From Aequorivita vitellina (GTDB lineage: Bacteria; Bacteroidota; Bacteroidia; Flavobacteriales; Flavobacteriaceae): 63,490 bases of DNA. The notes under the pieces are model-generated. The model saw only the letters and a list, made by a program, of their open reading frames with translations, had not been told where the DNA came from and did no database searches. Of this stretch, positions 16,579-25,123 are shown piece by piece. The DNA lies in NCBI RefSeq assembly GCF_022008365.1, contig NZ_JAIRBA010000024.1, positions 1 through 63,490 of the forward strand. The letters are read 5' to 3'. Made by a program: the position numbers and the translations under genes. Numbering within the stretch: the stretch's first letter is position 1; the number at the start of each line of letters is the position of its first letter.

Positions 16579-18615
16579 TCACCCTTGCATTCTAAAATAC
16601 TCATAAGTAGCCAACTGCGACTGTACTTTCTTTGCTGAATTCTTCACATATTCATTCTTTTGCTCGGCATCAACAATTCTGGCTTTAACGTTGTCTTCCA
16701 ATTCAATATTTATAAGATCGCGAATGGTTTGTTTGTGTTCGTTGTCAAAGATTGGGGTTACTACTTCAATTCTGTGGGTGAGGTTTCGCGTCATCCAATC
16801 TGCGGAGCCCACGTATATTTTTTCATCTCCATTATTTCCGAAGAGATAAACCCTTCCGTGTTCAAGAAAACGATCTACAATACTGGTTATAACAATATTT
16901 TCGCTCTGCCCTTCTATTCCTGGAACTAATGAACACATTCCTCTAATTAATAAACGCACCTCAACCCCCGCATTGCTGGCTTTGTACAGCTCTTTTATCA
17001 TTCCTTTGTCTTGCAGACTGTTCATTTTTAAAATAATCAATCCTTTTTTACCGGCGTTGGCAAGGGCTATTTCTTCCTCTACCAAAGCAGTAAAACGCTC
17101 CCGAGCCGTAAATGGTGAAACCAGTAAATGTTTTGTTTTGGGGACAATTACATCGCGCTCCAAAACCATAAAAACCCGTTTTAAGTCCTTGGTTATTTTT
17201 TTATGGGCCGTCATTAAACCAAAATCGGTGTATAGTTTGGCTGTGTTTTCATTAAAATTCCCTGTGGCAATGTAGGCGTAACGCTTTAATTTACCGGCTA
17301 CTTCTCTTTCAATATAAAGTATTTTAGAGTGTACTTTAATATCCGGATAACTGTAAATTACCTTCGCCCCATTTTCTCTGAAAATAGCACCCCATTTTAA
17401 GTTATTTTGTTCGTCAAAACGCGCTTTAACTTCAATAAAAATGGTGACATCTTTTCCGTTTTTTGCAGCTAAGGCAATAGCATCGTTTAAATCGGAATCG
17501 TCTGCTGCCCGATAAATGGTCATTTTTATGGTCTTAACCGAAGGATCGGTGGCCGCTTCTTGCATTAGTTTAATAACAGGTCTAAAACTCTGATATGGAT
17601 AATGTAGCAACTGGTCTTTTTTATCGATTGCCTTAAAGATAGAATCGCAATTTTCCAAAATAGGGTGGGGCAGTGGCGGTAGTTTTTTGTTACTTAATTG
17701 TTTCTTCGTTGGATTTGGAAACTGCATAAAATCCTTAAAATTGTGGTAGCGTCCTCCCAGCACTACATCGGTATGATTTACGTCTAATGCTTTTTTAAGT
17801 ATTTCGCGAAATTCCTTCGGCATGGCGGGGTCCAGTAAAGCTCGCGTAGCTTGACCCGTATCGCGGTTGGGCAGTGCCGCCTTTATTTTTTCCATCAAAT
17901 TACCAGAAAATTCATCTTCAATATACAATTCGGCATCGCGCGAAATCTTGATGGAATAAAAGTCCAACTCGTTCCCTTTGGCAAACTCTTTTTGTAGGTT
18001 GTACTTTAAAATATCGTCAATAAAAGTGATGTAAAATTCCTTTTCATCTTTGGAGGGAAATACAAAAAATCGCGGTTCGGACTCGGGAATTTCCACCAGT
18101 AAAAATTCTTCTTTTGCAGTCTGTGCTGCCAAGTAGAGCCTTTCATTCTTCACAAAAATCGCCTGTGTTGCTTTACACGGATTGCAACTTATTTCGGTGA
18201 TTTGCTTTAAGCTTTCTTTATAATACGTGCTCGCTATTTCTTTTTGTGCTTCCGAAAAATCTTCGTGACCAATTAAGTGAATTCCTTCCGATGCCAATTG
18301 CGGCATAATTTCAGTATTAAAAATTTCTCCGAACTCGTTTTGCTGAATATCAACTTGCGTTTTTATTTCCTTTAAAACCTTGTTGGGTTTGGTGATTAGC
18401 TTTTTTCGAAGCGATTTGTTTAAAGTTTTTATCTGTCGAATATCGGAGACCCGAACCCGAAAGAATTCATCTAAATTAGAAGAAAAAATAGCCAGAAATT
18501 TAATGCGCTCGTAAAGCGGATTGCGTTGATCTGCTGCTTCCTGTAAAACCCGATGGTTAAACCGCAACCACGAAAGGTCCCGGTGATAGAATTTGTTGTT
18601 GTAGAGTGATGCCAT
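16579..18615 (-). CDS. ppk1: polyphosphate kinase 1
   Basis: A 678-residue enzyme that reversibly transfers the gamma-phosphate of ATP onto polyphosphate. The N-terminal domain begins with FYHRDLSWLRFNHRVL. The two phospholipase-D-like catalytic lobes carry the autophosphorylated histidine His429 (DIKVHSKILYIE) and the second conserved histidine His586 (RFLEHGRVYLFG). IATGNFNENTAKLYTDFGL and ADWMTRNLTHRIEV are typical family blocks. Length is normal. No exopolyphosphatase gene is next to it, but the pyrophosphatases at 10-13.6 kb are in the same neighbourhood. The gene is monocistronic. Confidence 0.96.
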   Translation of the reverse strand: MASLYNNKFYHRDLSWLRFNHRVLQEAADQRNPLYERIKFLAIFSSNLDEFFRVRVSDIRQIKTLNKSLRKKLITKPNKVLKEIKTQVDIQQNEFGEIFNTEIMPQLASEGIHLIGHEDFSEAQKEIASTYYKESLKQITEISCNPCKATQAIFVKNERLYLAAQTAKEEFLLVEIPESEPRFFVFPSKDEKEFYITFIDDILKYNLQKEFAKGNELDFYSIKISRDAELYIEDEFSGNLMEKIKAALPNRDTGQATRALLDPAMPKEFREILKKALDVNHTDVVLGGRYHNFKDFMQFPNPTKKQLSNKKLPPLPHPILENCDSIFKAIDKKDQLLHYPYQSFRPVIKLMQEAATDPSVKTIKMTIYRAADDSDLNDAIALAAKNGKDVTIFIEVKARFDEQNNLKWGAIFRENGAKVIYSYPDIKVHSKILYIEREVAGKLKRYAYIATGNFNENTAKLYTDFGLMTAHKKITKDLKRVFMVLERDVIVPKTKHLLVSPFTARERFTALVEEEIALANAGKKGLIILKMNSLQDKGMIKELYKASNAGVEVRLLIRGMCSLVPGIEGQSENIVITSIVDRFLEHGRVYLFGNNGDEKIYVGSADWMTRNLTHRIEVVTPIFDNEHKQTIRDLINIELEDNVKARIVDAEQKNEYVKNSAKKVQSQLATYEYFRMQG

Positions 18616-18696
18616 AGTATATGCGGCAAATTACTGGTTTTACAAATAGAATACTGTAAGGGAAACGTTAAAAGCTAATAGCATTTGACCATAAAA

Positions 18697-18724
18697 AAAG
18701 CCCCGTACAATTTTACGGAGCTTT
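18697..18724 (-). terminator. rho-independent terminator of a lost gene
   Basis: Read on the minus strand, an 11-bp stem (AAAGCTCCGTA / TACGGGGCTTT, one mismatch) is followed by TTTTTTT. There is no intact gene upstream of it on that strand. It lies directly after the 26-codon C-terminal remnant at 18744-18824, so it most likely served that gene. Confidence 0.75.
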
Positions 18725-18743
18725 AAAATAAATTAACTTGGGT

Positions 18744-18824
18744 TTACATTTTTGTAAAACTCAAAGTAACGTCTGTAGTAGAAACTATTGTAATACCTTG
18801 AAACCTCAACTTATACTTAAAAGA
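18744..18824 (-). pseudogene. 26-codon C-terminal remnant of a lost gene
   Basis: Minus-strand frame reading SFKYKLRFQGITIVSTTDV and ending LSFTKM-stop; the next upstream codon is TAG. The alternating hydrophobic pattern resembles the last strands of a beta-rich protein. It is followed 19 bp later by a good terminator. A gene 3' end with its terminator but no body suggests the rest was deleted. Family unknown. Confidence 0.55.
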
Positions 18825-19037
18825 CTACACATGCAGTTCTTTACATTTTTAGTCTTGCTTCTTGAATCTTATAGCGTAGCGGTCTTAATTCTTTTTTTAA
18901 TACAGAATTTGAAAGAAACAGAAGATTTATAAACCTATAGGTTATTTTGAAGTGAAAAATATCAGCAGCACACAACTCAAATCGAACAACCCAAGTCTTA
19001 AATCGAACATCTCAATACTCAAATCTCATATCTAATC
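18825..19037. other. gene-free spacer with a stray array sub-repeat
   Basis: At 18861-18890 the sequence resembles the sub-repeat of the 8.1-10.0 kb array (ATTCTAATAGCGCAGCGGTC-like, with several changes). AACTCAAATC-type heptad-like words fill 18975-19030. The plus-strand reading frame across this region is low in conserved character and was not called. Confidence 0.45.
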
Positions 19038-19652
19038 TTAAAACAATCCGTGAAGCTCTGCATCAATCTTATTAATTACCTCCCCCAAATGCTCCGGATC
19101 ATCCACAAAATTTATATTGTCCACATCAAAAATAATAAGGTTGCCTTTGTCGTACCCGTGAATCCAAGCTTCGTAGCGCTCGTTCAACCTACTTAAGTAA
19201 TCAATGCTGATAGAATTTTCGTAATCACGACCGCGTTTGTGAATTTGGTTTACAAGATTGGGAATACTGCTTCGCAAGTAAATAAGTAAATCTGGGCCTT
19301 CGGTAACGCTTTCCATAAGTTCAAAAAGCGAGCGGTAGTTTTCAAAATCGCGGTTGGTCATAAGCCCCATGGCGTGCAGGTTGGGTGCAAAAATATAGGC
19401 GTCTTCATAGATTGTTCTATCTTGAATAACACTTTTGCCTTTTTCGCGAATATCGAGAATTTGCCGAAAGCGACTGTTTAAAAAGTAAATTTGAAGATTA
19501 AAAGACCAACGCTCCATTTGGTTGTAAAAATCGTCTAAATACGGGTTGTCTTCCACATCTTCATAATGTGCTTGCCATTTGTAATGTTTTGCCAATAAGC
19601 CGGTAAGAGTGGTTTTTCCAGAGCCTATATTTCCTGCAATTGCAATATGCAT
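19038..19652 (-). CDS. deoxynucleoside kinase
   Basis: A 204-residue cytosolic kinase of the dNK/dCK/dGK family, which phosphorylates deoxynucleosides for nucleotide salvage. The P-loop GNIGSGKTT is at residues 7-15, the family motif DRTIYEDAYIFA is in the middle and the arginine-rich lid region follows (HKRGRDYENSI). Base specificity (deoxyadenosine or deoxyguanosine is common in this lineage) cannot be settled by eye. The start ATG lies 5 bp from the stop of the upstream 265-residue gene, so the two are probably co-transcribed. Confidence 0.9.
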   Translation of the reverse strand: MHIAIAGNIGSGKTTLTGLLAKHYKWQAHYEDVEDNPYLDDFYNQMERWSFNLQIYFLNSRFRQILDIREKGKSVIQDRTIYEDAYIFAPNLHAMGLMTNRDFENYRSLFELMESVTEGPDLLIYLRSSIPNLVNQIHKRGRDYENSISIDYLSRLNERYEAWIHGYDKGNLIIFDVDNINFVDDPEHLGEVINKIDAELHGLF

Positions 19653-19657
19653 ATTCG

Positions 19658-20455
19658 TTATTTCTTTGGGATGGTTAGTTTAAAAGTGTGCAATAATTTG
19701 CCGTCATAAATATACAGGAAATCATTGCTAAGCTGCAAATCTTTAATGGTAATTTCAGCCAATTTCAACTTTACCGTCTCGTGTGCAATTTCGTTGTTAC
19801 GCCTTGCAAAATCGGGGATGTAATACAGTTGGTTTTCCTTTAATGCTACCAAGTTTTCATGCTGCTGAATTATAAGTTCATACTCTTCTGAAGGTGTTTC
19901 ATTTAAAATACTTCCGTAAATATTGAACGCGCGTAGTTTCTTTTCGGTTAAAGTGAAACAATAATTAAAATTGCTGGCTTGCGATAGTAATTTCCCCGGA
20001 AAAGGCTGCGATACCACCGTCTGCAATTTTGAACCGTAATTGTAAAGTTCCAGCTGTTGCGTATCTACATTAAACAGCCAAAGACTGTTGTTGCCAGCAT
20101 TTGTGGCGGTACTCACATTTAAAAATTGCGGCAAATTGTTGAAGTTGATACGCTGTATTTCACTTAATTTATTGTCCAATAAAACCACCGTATTTGTATC
20201 CTGAAAAAACACAACCACCTTCAACGGATTTATAATATCTACCGAAGTAATCCGCCCCAATTGCAAATCGTTGTACAGAAAATTACCGTCAGGGCCTTGT
20301 TTATTTATTACGCGGTTTTTTATAAAATAGGTGTTTTTGTAATTGTCAATTCCTATAAACCTATCAGCCACAAGCGGCACTGTGCCTTCGGGAGCGAGAC
20401 TTTGCGCAACGCCAATTTGAGCGATAAGTAAAAAAAGAAGAAAAAGCTGTTTCAT
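19658..20455 (-). CDS. secreted hypothetical protein, beta-propeller-like
   Basis: 265 residues with a signal peptide (KQLFLLFLLIAQIGVAQS), so exported to the periplasm or beyond. The remainder is beta-rich with short repeated strand-turn-strand text (ISTLYA-like turns, LWLFNVDTQQLELYNYGSKL, LLHTFKLTIP), suggestive of a propeller. No catalytic motif recognised. It is the upstream partner of the deoxynucleoside kinase, with a 5-bp gap; the functional link is unknown. Confidence 0.6.
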   Translation of the reverse strand: MKQLFLLFLLIAQIGVAQSLAPEGTVPLVADRFIGIDNYKNTYFIKNRVINKQGPDGNFLYNDLQLGRITSVDIINPLKVVVFFQDTNTVVLLDNKLSEIQRINFNNLPQFLNVSTATNAGNNSLWLFNVDTQQLELYNYGSKLQTVVSQPFPGKLLSQASNFNYCFTLTEKKLRAFNIYGSILNETPSEEYELIIQQHENLVALKENQLYYIPDFARRNNEIAHETVKLKLAEITIKDLQLSNDFLYIYDGKLLHTFKLTIPKK

Positions 20456-20656
20456 AAGGTTGGCAAGTTACGAAATGAATAAATAATTATGATAACGAAG
20501 CGAAAAACAAACTTTAAAATGAAGACATCAAACGCTACCTCACGATGTATAGCATCAAATTGGTTGTTGCGAGATATGATTTGTGGAAATTAAATTTCAG
20601 TTAAACTAAATACGCTTACTGTTCAATTTTTATATCTTACCCATAAAAATACTTTA

Positions 20657-21271
20657 ATGCGAAATATCTTCCTCGGAATTATAATTGCCTTCGTTATCGT
20701 TTTTGGTTTGCGTTATTGTGAAGACAAAAAGGAGAATCGCGAAATACTTGAAGCTAACACAGCACTCATCCAAAGAGAATTAAAAAATGTGGGCAAACTA
20801 ATTGTTACCGAAGGCAGCTATGCGCAGGTGTATAGTTATAACGACAGCAAGAATTTAATGTATGGCCTTTTCGACGCTCGAAAAAAAGCGCTGATTGTAG
20901 TAAATGCGAAAGCGACAATTGCCTACGATTTAAGTAAAATAAGCACCGATGTAGATGAAGCCTCAAAAACGGTAACCATTACAAAAATCCCCGAGCCGGA
21001 GCTTTCCATCAACCCAAATATTCAATATTACGACGTTACGCAGGATTATTTAAATCAGTTTACAGCCAGCGATTACAACAAGATAAAAATCCGGATAGAA
21101 AAATCACTGCGAAAGAAAATTGAAGCTTCAGAGTTGCGAACAAATGCTGAAAATAGATTGATCTCGGAGCTTCAGAAAATTTATATTCTAACCCATTCTA
21201 TGGGTTGGACGCTAAAATACAACACTACCGTAGTAGAAACAGAAGAAGCTTTAAGAAAATTAAAGCTATAG
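20657..21271 (+). CDS. DUF4230 membrane-anchored protein
   Basis: A 204-residue protein with one N-terminal membrane helix (IFLGIIIAFVIVFGLRYC) and a large soluble part that fits DUF4230 (LKNVGKLIVTEGSYAQVYSY, ALIVVNAKATIAYDLSKI, then a C-terminal helical stretch with AENRLISELQKIYILTHSMG). It resembles stomatin-like or anti-sigma-like membrane proteins in layout. Function unknown. Its stop overlaps the stop region of the opposite nuclease gene by 6 bp (tail to tail). Confidence 0.75.
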   Translation: MRNIFLGIIIAFVIVFGLRYCEDKKENREILEANTALIQRELKNVGKLIVTEGSYAQVYSYNDSKNLMYGLFDARKKALIVVNAKATIAYDLSKISTDVDEASKTVTITKIPEPELSINPNIQYYDVTQDYLNQFTASDYNKIKIRIEKSLRKKIEASELRTNAENRLISELQKIYILTHSMGWTLKYNTTVVETEEALRKLKL

Positions 21272-21592
21272 CATATACTCTCTGGCGTACCCATTATCAA
21301 CAAGCCATACATTTAAGTCTATATCGCCAATGATGATATTAGCCAAATAACGCCCGTATTTTTCCTGTTTGTCTTTGTAACTATTAATGATAACTTCTTT
21401 GTTTAAAATCATTTCGCGCACAATGTCGCGCACCTCTAAACCTTTCCCTCTTTCATCCCCGCGCAATTCTGGGGTGTCTATTCCGTAAAGGCGAAATTTC
21501 ATTTGTTGAAAGTGATAAAACCCCAAATCTACCATTGCCGTTACGGTATCGCCGTCGTAAACTTTAATAATCTTTGCTTTGTACTGATACAT
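21266..21592 (-). CDS. thermonuclease-like (SNase) domain protein
   Basis: A compact 108-residue staphylococcal-nuclease-fold protein. Catalytic elements are visible: VYDGDTVTAMVDLGF (metal Asp), RLYGIDTPE (Arg), a glutamate in GDERGKGLE and the second arginine in KYGRYLA. There is no signal peptide, unlike secreted thermonucleases, so it probably acts inside the cell. Target nucleic acid unknown. It converges with the DUF4230 gene. Confidence 0.85.
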   Translation of the reverse strand: MYQYKAKIIKVYDGDTVTAMVDLGFYHFQQMKFRLYGIDTPELRGDERGKGLEVRDIVREMILNKEVIINSYKDKQEKYGRYLANIIIGDIDLNVWLVDNGYAREYML

Positions 21593-21702
21593 AATTTCAA
21601 TTTTTTATGATTAGTACCTATAAAATTACAAAAAATTGGAAATCAGTACTTTGTAAATGATAAAAATGTATATTTCTGTAAGTAGAAAGTTCTGGAAAGG
21701 GA

Positions 21703-22008
21703 TTAAAGTTTTTTGCTCAAATTAAACCAGCCACCGCCATTCATCGCTTCCACACCGTTGCTTTTTAAAATTCCGGCGGCACTGGCACTACGCATTCCAC
21801 TTGCGCAGCAGCAAATTACGGGCTTGTTCCATTTTTTAATTTCATTCATTTTTGAACCAATGCTGGGCAACGGAATGTTTTTAGAACCGGGTATTGCGCC
21901 TCCTTCATATTCTCCCTTGCTGCGTACATCGAGAATAATAGCACCGCGGCTTTTAAAATCTTCAATTTTTCTTGACTTGTTTCCGAATAAAAAATCTAGT
22001 AGTCCCAT
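21703..22008 (-). CDS. rhodanese-domain protein
   Basis: A 101-residue single-domain rhodanese. The active-site loop is CCASGMRS, giving the Cys-x-x-Gly-x-Arg persulfide cradle; ILDVRSKGEYEGGAIPGSKN is the usual N-terminal CDC25/rhodanese motif. It would accept and carry sulfane sulfur in the cytosol. The start MGLLDFLFGNK suggests a short amphipathic N-terminus. No sulfur-pathway genes are adjacent. Confidence 0.85.
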   Translation of the reverse strand: MGLLDFLFGNKSRKIEDFKSRGAIILDVRSKGEYEGGAIPGSKNIPLPSIGSKMNEIKKWNKPVICCCASGMRSASAAGILKSNGVEAMNGGGWFNLSKKL

Positions 22009-22029
22009 ATAATAATAATTACAATATCA

Positions 22030-22049
22030 CCCTGAGCGCAATCGAAGGG
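22030..22049. repeat. CCCT-GAGCGCAATCGA-AGGG hairpin repeat
   Basis: A 20-bp element with 4-bp arms CCCT/AGGG around a nearly invariant core. It sits just beyond the stop codon of phhA. Family members are at 27670-27689 (same arms), 30342-30361 (CCTC/GAGG arms) and inside paaA (GGCT/AGCC arms). Confidence 0.75.
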
Positions 22050-22072
22050 CTGCCGAAGCACGATCAGTAGTT

Positions 22073-23860
22073 TTAGTTAATAATTTCGTTTGTCTGTGTT
22101 TCTAAAAGCGCCAGTCCACCTTCAATTAAATGTGCCACTTTTGGTTTTTGTTGTTTCAAATTTAAGAGATATTGCAATATTTCTTCAGAAAAACCGAAGT
22201 CTGTTTTTGAAACTATCTCATAAATTTCCAAAGGAAGCAACCAATCGGTTGTATGATTATCTTTCAAAACCCGAAAGATTTTTTTTAATCTGTCCCCCTC
22301 CTTCGAAGAAGAGGTTAAGGGTGGATTTTTTTCTCTCGTTTCGCGAACCTCTTTGTATAGCAAATTCAGTTCTTTCTCTTTTTCAGAAAGCTGCGGTCTA
22401 ATGGTTTTGCTTGTCGCCACATGATTTACCAAATTAAACGAATTGTAATCTGCCGCCCCAGCAAAAGCCGAAACAATTTCCTTGCCCACCGCCATATCAA
22501 AATCGCCCATTTCGGGAGTGAACAGCACTTCGTCTTTATATTTTACCGTACAATCTGTAAACTGAATTAGCATCAATTCGCCCCTTAAATTTCGCATTCC
22601 GGTAACATTCAATCCTTTTACGGTTATACCACTTTCAAATTCAAATTCAATAGGCTTTCCATCGTAAAAATTATACGCTTGTAAATCGCGAGGTCCCATG
22701 TTTTCAATGGCGAGATTAATGCCTTTTAATTTTCCCAAAGGTGAACGGAATCCATTTTTATGACGGCTTACCCCGTGACCAATCACCTCTTTTTCACGGT
22801 AGCTAAGTGCCGTTTCACCATCGGTTTCAAAATAAACCACTTCGTTGTCTTCGTTTTTAATCATTCTGCTAAAACGACCGCTAATTTGAAGCCCAGTGCT
22901 AATTTCTATTGTTCCCAGCTGCTTCGATTTTATTAGTTTTTTCAAGCCGCGCCAGCCGCCTTTACGAACGGCCATGGTGTTTGCAAATTCTTCTAAAACT
23001 TCCTGTAAATACGCAAAATCTGGAGTTACATAAAGTTGCGGTTGTGGTTTTGTAATGTCGAAATCTTGGTAAGCGGCTTCGATAGAATACGGGATTTTCT
23101 TCACTTCATCCTGCATACACCAAACACTTTCGCCAATAGAGGAAAGTAATCCGGCGCCATAAATTCTGGGTTTTTCTACTGTACCAACCAATCCGTATTC
23201 CACCGTCCACCAATGCAAATTCCTAATCAATGAAATTTCAGAAGGCTTCACTTTTTTATTTTGAAGTTCTTCCACCTTGGCTTCGGCAGCATTTATTAAT
23301 TCTTGCGAAATTCCTTCAGCCTCTTTTAAAATTGAAAGCTCGCGAACAGCTTCATACATATCCATATCGTGCGCACTGGAAATTGCTTTAGCTCCCACTT
23401 CGCCAAAACGACGTAAATATTCAGCGTAATCCGGACTCGCAATAATTGGAGCGTGACCCGCGCCTTCGTGGATAATATCGGGAGCTGGCGTGTATTCAAT
23501 ATTTTCTAGCTGCCGAATATCGCTAGCAATTACAAGCACTTTGTACGCCTGAAATTCCATAAAAGCATTCGGTGGAATAAAACCATCTACGGCAACTGCG
23601 GCCCATCCAATTTCCTTCAAAATACGGTTCATCCCGTACATTGACGGAATATCATTTATTGAAATTCCCGTTTTTTTCAGTCCGCTTAAATAACTTTCAT
23701 GCGCCACCTTTGTAAGATAAGCTACATTTTTTCGCATTACATAACGCCATACCGCTTGATTTATAGGCGTGTATTGTTCATAATTTTGTGGCTTTATATA
23801 CTGTTTTAAATGCGGCGGTAACCGATCTAACAATACGTTGGTTTCAATCTTGCTTTCCAT
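22073..23860 (-). CDS. phhA: phenylalanine 4-monooxygenase (aromatic amino acid hydroxylase), long form
   Basis: A 595-residue pterin-dependent enzyme converting phenylalanine to tyrosine. The Fe(II) facial triad is visible as His131 and His136 (HEGAGH) and Glu154 (RRFGE). The catalytic region occupies roughly residues 25-310. About 280 further residues follow, much longer than the 260-300-residue proteobacterial enzymes; I believe long forms are usual in Flavobacteriaceae. Around residues 512-523 the reading NPPLTSSSKEGD comes from a palindromic repeat lying in frame. A promoter box ends only 4 bp before the ATG, so the mRNA may be leaderless. It diverges from the paa operon and so may share its regulation. 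Confidence 0.93.
   Translation of the reverse strand: MESKIETNVLLDRLPPHLKQYIKPQNYEQYTPINQAVWRYVMRKNVAYLTKVAHESYLSGLKKTGISINDIPSMYGMNRILKEIGWAAVAVDGFIPPNAFMEFQAYKVLVIASDIRQLENIEYTPAPDIIHEGAGHAPIIASPDYAEYLRRFGEVGAKAISSAHDMDMYEAVRELSILKEAEGISQELINAAEAKVEELQNKKVKPSEISLIRNLHWWTVEYGLVGTVEKPRIYGAGLLSSIGESVWCMQDEVKKIPYSIEAAYQDFDITKPQPQLYVTPDFAYLQEVLEEFANTMAVRKGGWRGLKKLIKSKQLGTIEISTGLQISGRFSRMIKNEDNEVVYFETDGETALSYREKEVIGHGVSRHKNGFRSPLGKLKGINLAIENMGPRDLQAYNFYDGKPIEFEFESGITVKGLNVTGMRNLRGELMLIQFTDCTVKYKDEVLFTPEMGDFDMAVGKEIVSAFAGAADYNSFNLVNHVATSKTIRPQLSEKEKELNLLYKEVRETREKNPPLTSSSKEGDRLKKIFRVLKDNHTTDWLLPLEIYEIVSKTDFGFSEEILQYLLNLKQQKPKVAHLIEGGLALLETQTNEIIN
22291..22326. repeat. palindromic repeat embedded in phhA
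   Basis: CCCCCTCCTTCGAAG followed by AAGAGGTTAAGGGTGGATT. Read on the minus strand, it encodes NPPLTSSSKEGD in phhA. This type of peptide is the hallmark translation of a dispersed CCCTTAACC...GAAGGAGGGG element. It lies in a variable, probably exposed part of the C-terminal region. Confidence 0.6.
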
Positions 23861-23864
23861 AGTT

Positions 23865-23896
23865 CAAAAGTAGTTTAGTCGAGAATGCTTTCCAAA
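23865..23896 (-). promoter_or_regulatory. phhA promoter, probably leaderless
   Basis: On the minus strand, TTTG (23893-23896), a 20-bp spacer, then TACTTTTG (23865-23872), a full match to TAnnTTTG. Only four bases (AACT) separate this box from the phhA ATG, so transcription would begin at or next to the start codon. The opposite strand carries a weaker TATCTTGC (23917-23924) for paaE, so the divergent promoters are close together. Confidence 0.6.
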
Positions 23897-23974
23897 GCTT
23901 TAAAGTGTAATTTTTGTATCTTGCAGGCTAAAGCAAAAAGCTTAGTTTTGTTTACCATTTTTTAAACCCCATCC

Positions 23975-25048
23975 GTGGCAAAATTTCATAAATTAAAAGT
24001 AAAAGACATCTATAAAGAAACTGGCGATTGTTCAGTAATTTCTTTTGAAGTCCCCAATAATTTGGCAGACGCATTTCACTTTCGCCAAGGGCAGCATTTA
24101 ACTTTAAAAGCCGAAATAAACGGCGAAGATACACGTCGTTCTTACAGCTTGTGCTCAAGCCCAATTGATAAGCAATGGCAAGTTGCTGTAAAAACCATTC
24201 CTGAAGGGAAGTTTTCAAACTTTGTAAATTCAGAATTGAGCGCAGGAGATTATCTCGATGTAATGATTCCTAGTGGAACATTCGGTGTAGATACCAACCC
24301 CAATGAATCTAAAAACTATTTGTTTTTTGCAGCCGGAAGTGGAATAACGCCTGTCCTGTCTATGATAAAAACACACTTGGCTTTGGAGCCTAATTCAACT
24401 TGCAAGTTGTTTTATGTGAATAGAACTGCAAAATCCATTATCTTTAAAGAAACATTGGAGCAGCTTCGAAATCAGTACTTTGGGAGGTTGGAAATTTATT
24501 ATTTCCTCACCAAAGAACGTCGCGACATCGAGCTGTTTAATGGCCGTTTTGACGATGAAAAGATGAAGATTTTAACGCAAACTTTTATCGATATTCCAGA
24601 TACTAGCGAAGTGTTTTTATGCGGTCCCGAAGAAATGGTGAATTATGTAAGTGATTATTTAGTTAAAGCAGGTTTACCGAAGGAATTGATTCATTTTGAA
24701 TTATTTGTAACGGGATTAACCGAGGAAGACAAAAAACGTGCTGAGCGCCTTGCGCAACAAAATGTTGAAGGAACCGAAGTTACCATTGTAGATGCTGGAA
24801 AAGAATTTCAGTTTACAATGACCAAAGATTTCGATAATATACTCGATGCAGCATTGGCTGCGGGAGCCGATTTACCTTTTGCGTGTAAAGGTGGAGTTTG
24901 CAGTACGTGCAAATGCCAAATAGTTGAAGGTGAAGTTGAAATGAAAATTAATTATGCTTTGGAAGAAAAAGAGGTTGCACAAAATTTTGTTTTGAGCTGT
25001 CAAGCAGTACCAACATCTGAAAAGGTGAAGGTAGATTTTGATGTATAA
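23975..25048 (+). CDS. paaE: ring-1,2-phenylacetyl-CoA epoxidase reductase subunit
   Basis: A 357-residue electron-transfer subunit of the phenylacetyl-CoA epoxidase. The N-terminal ferredoxin-NADP reductase-like part has the FAD motif RRSYSLCSSP and the NAD(P)-binding FFAAGSGITPVLSMI. The C-terminal plant-type ferredoxin domain has the 2Fe-2S cysteines in CKGGVCSTCKC and a later Cys in LSCQA. The start is GTG: an in-frame TAA lies 12 bp upstream and MAKFHKLKVKDIYKET is the expected N-terminus. It is the first gene of the paa operon, divergent from phhA. Confidence 0.95.
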   Translation: MAKFHKLKVKDIYKETGDCSVISFEVPNNLADAFHFRQGQHLTLKAEINGEDTRRSYSLCSSPIDKQWQVAVKTIPEGKFSNFVNSELSAGDYLDVMIPSGTFGVDTNPNESKNYLFFAAGSGITPVLSMIKTHLALEPNSTCKLFYVNRTAKSIIFKETLEQLRNQYFGRLEIYYFLTKERRDIELFNGRFDDEKMKILTQTFIDIPDTSEVFLCGPEEMVNYVSDYLVKAGLPKELIHFELFVTGLTEEDKKRAERLAQQNVEGTEVTIVDAGKEFQFTMTKDFDNILDAALAAGADLPFACKGGVCSTCKCQIVEGEVEMKINYALEEKEVAQNFVLSCQAVPTSEKVKVDFDV

Positions 25049-25123
25049 GGTATTTAGCGTACTTTATTGAAAATAAATATTCTGTGTTTTCAAACCTTTG
25101 AAAATTTAAATAAAATTGCAGTT

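Noticed and set aside
18738-18932. Plus-strand 64-residue protein
   Set aside because: Cysteine-rich then hydrophobic text with no family features; it overlaps a better minus-strand remnant and terminator.
25067-25123. TTG-started extension of PaaA
   Set aside because: The ATG at 25124 matches the family start; the extension is unrelated sequence in the paaE-paaA gap.
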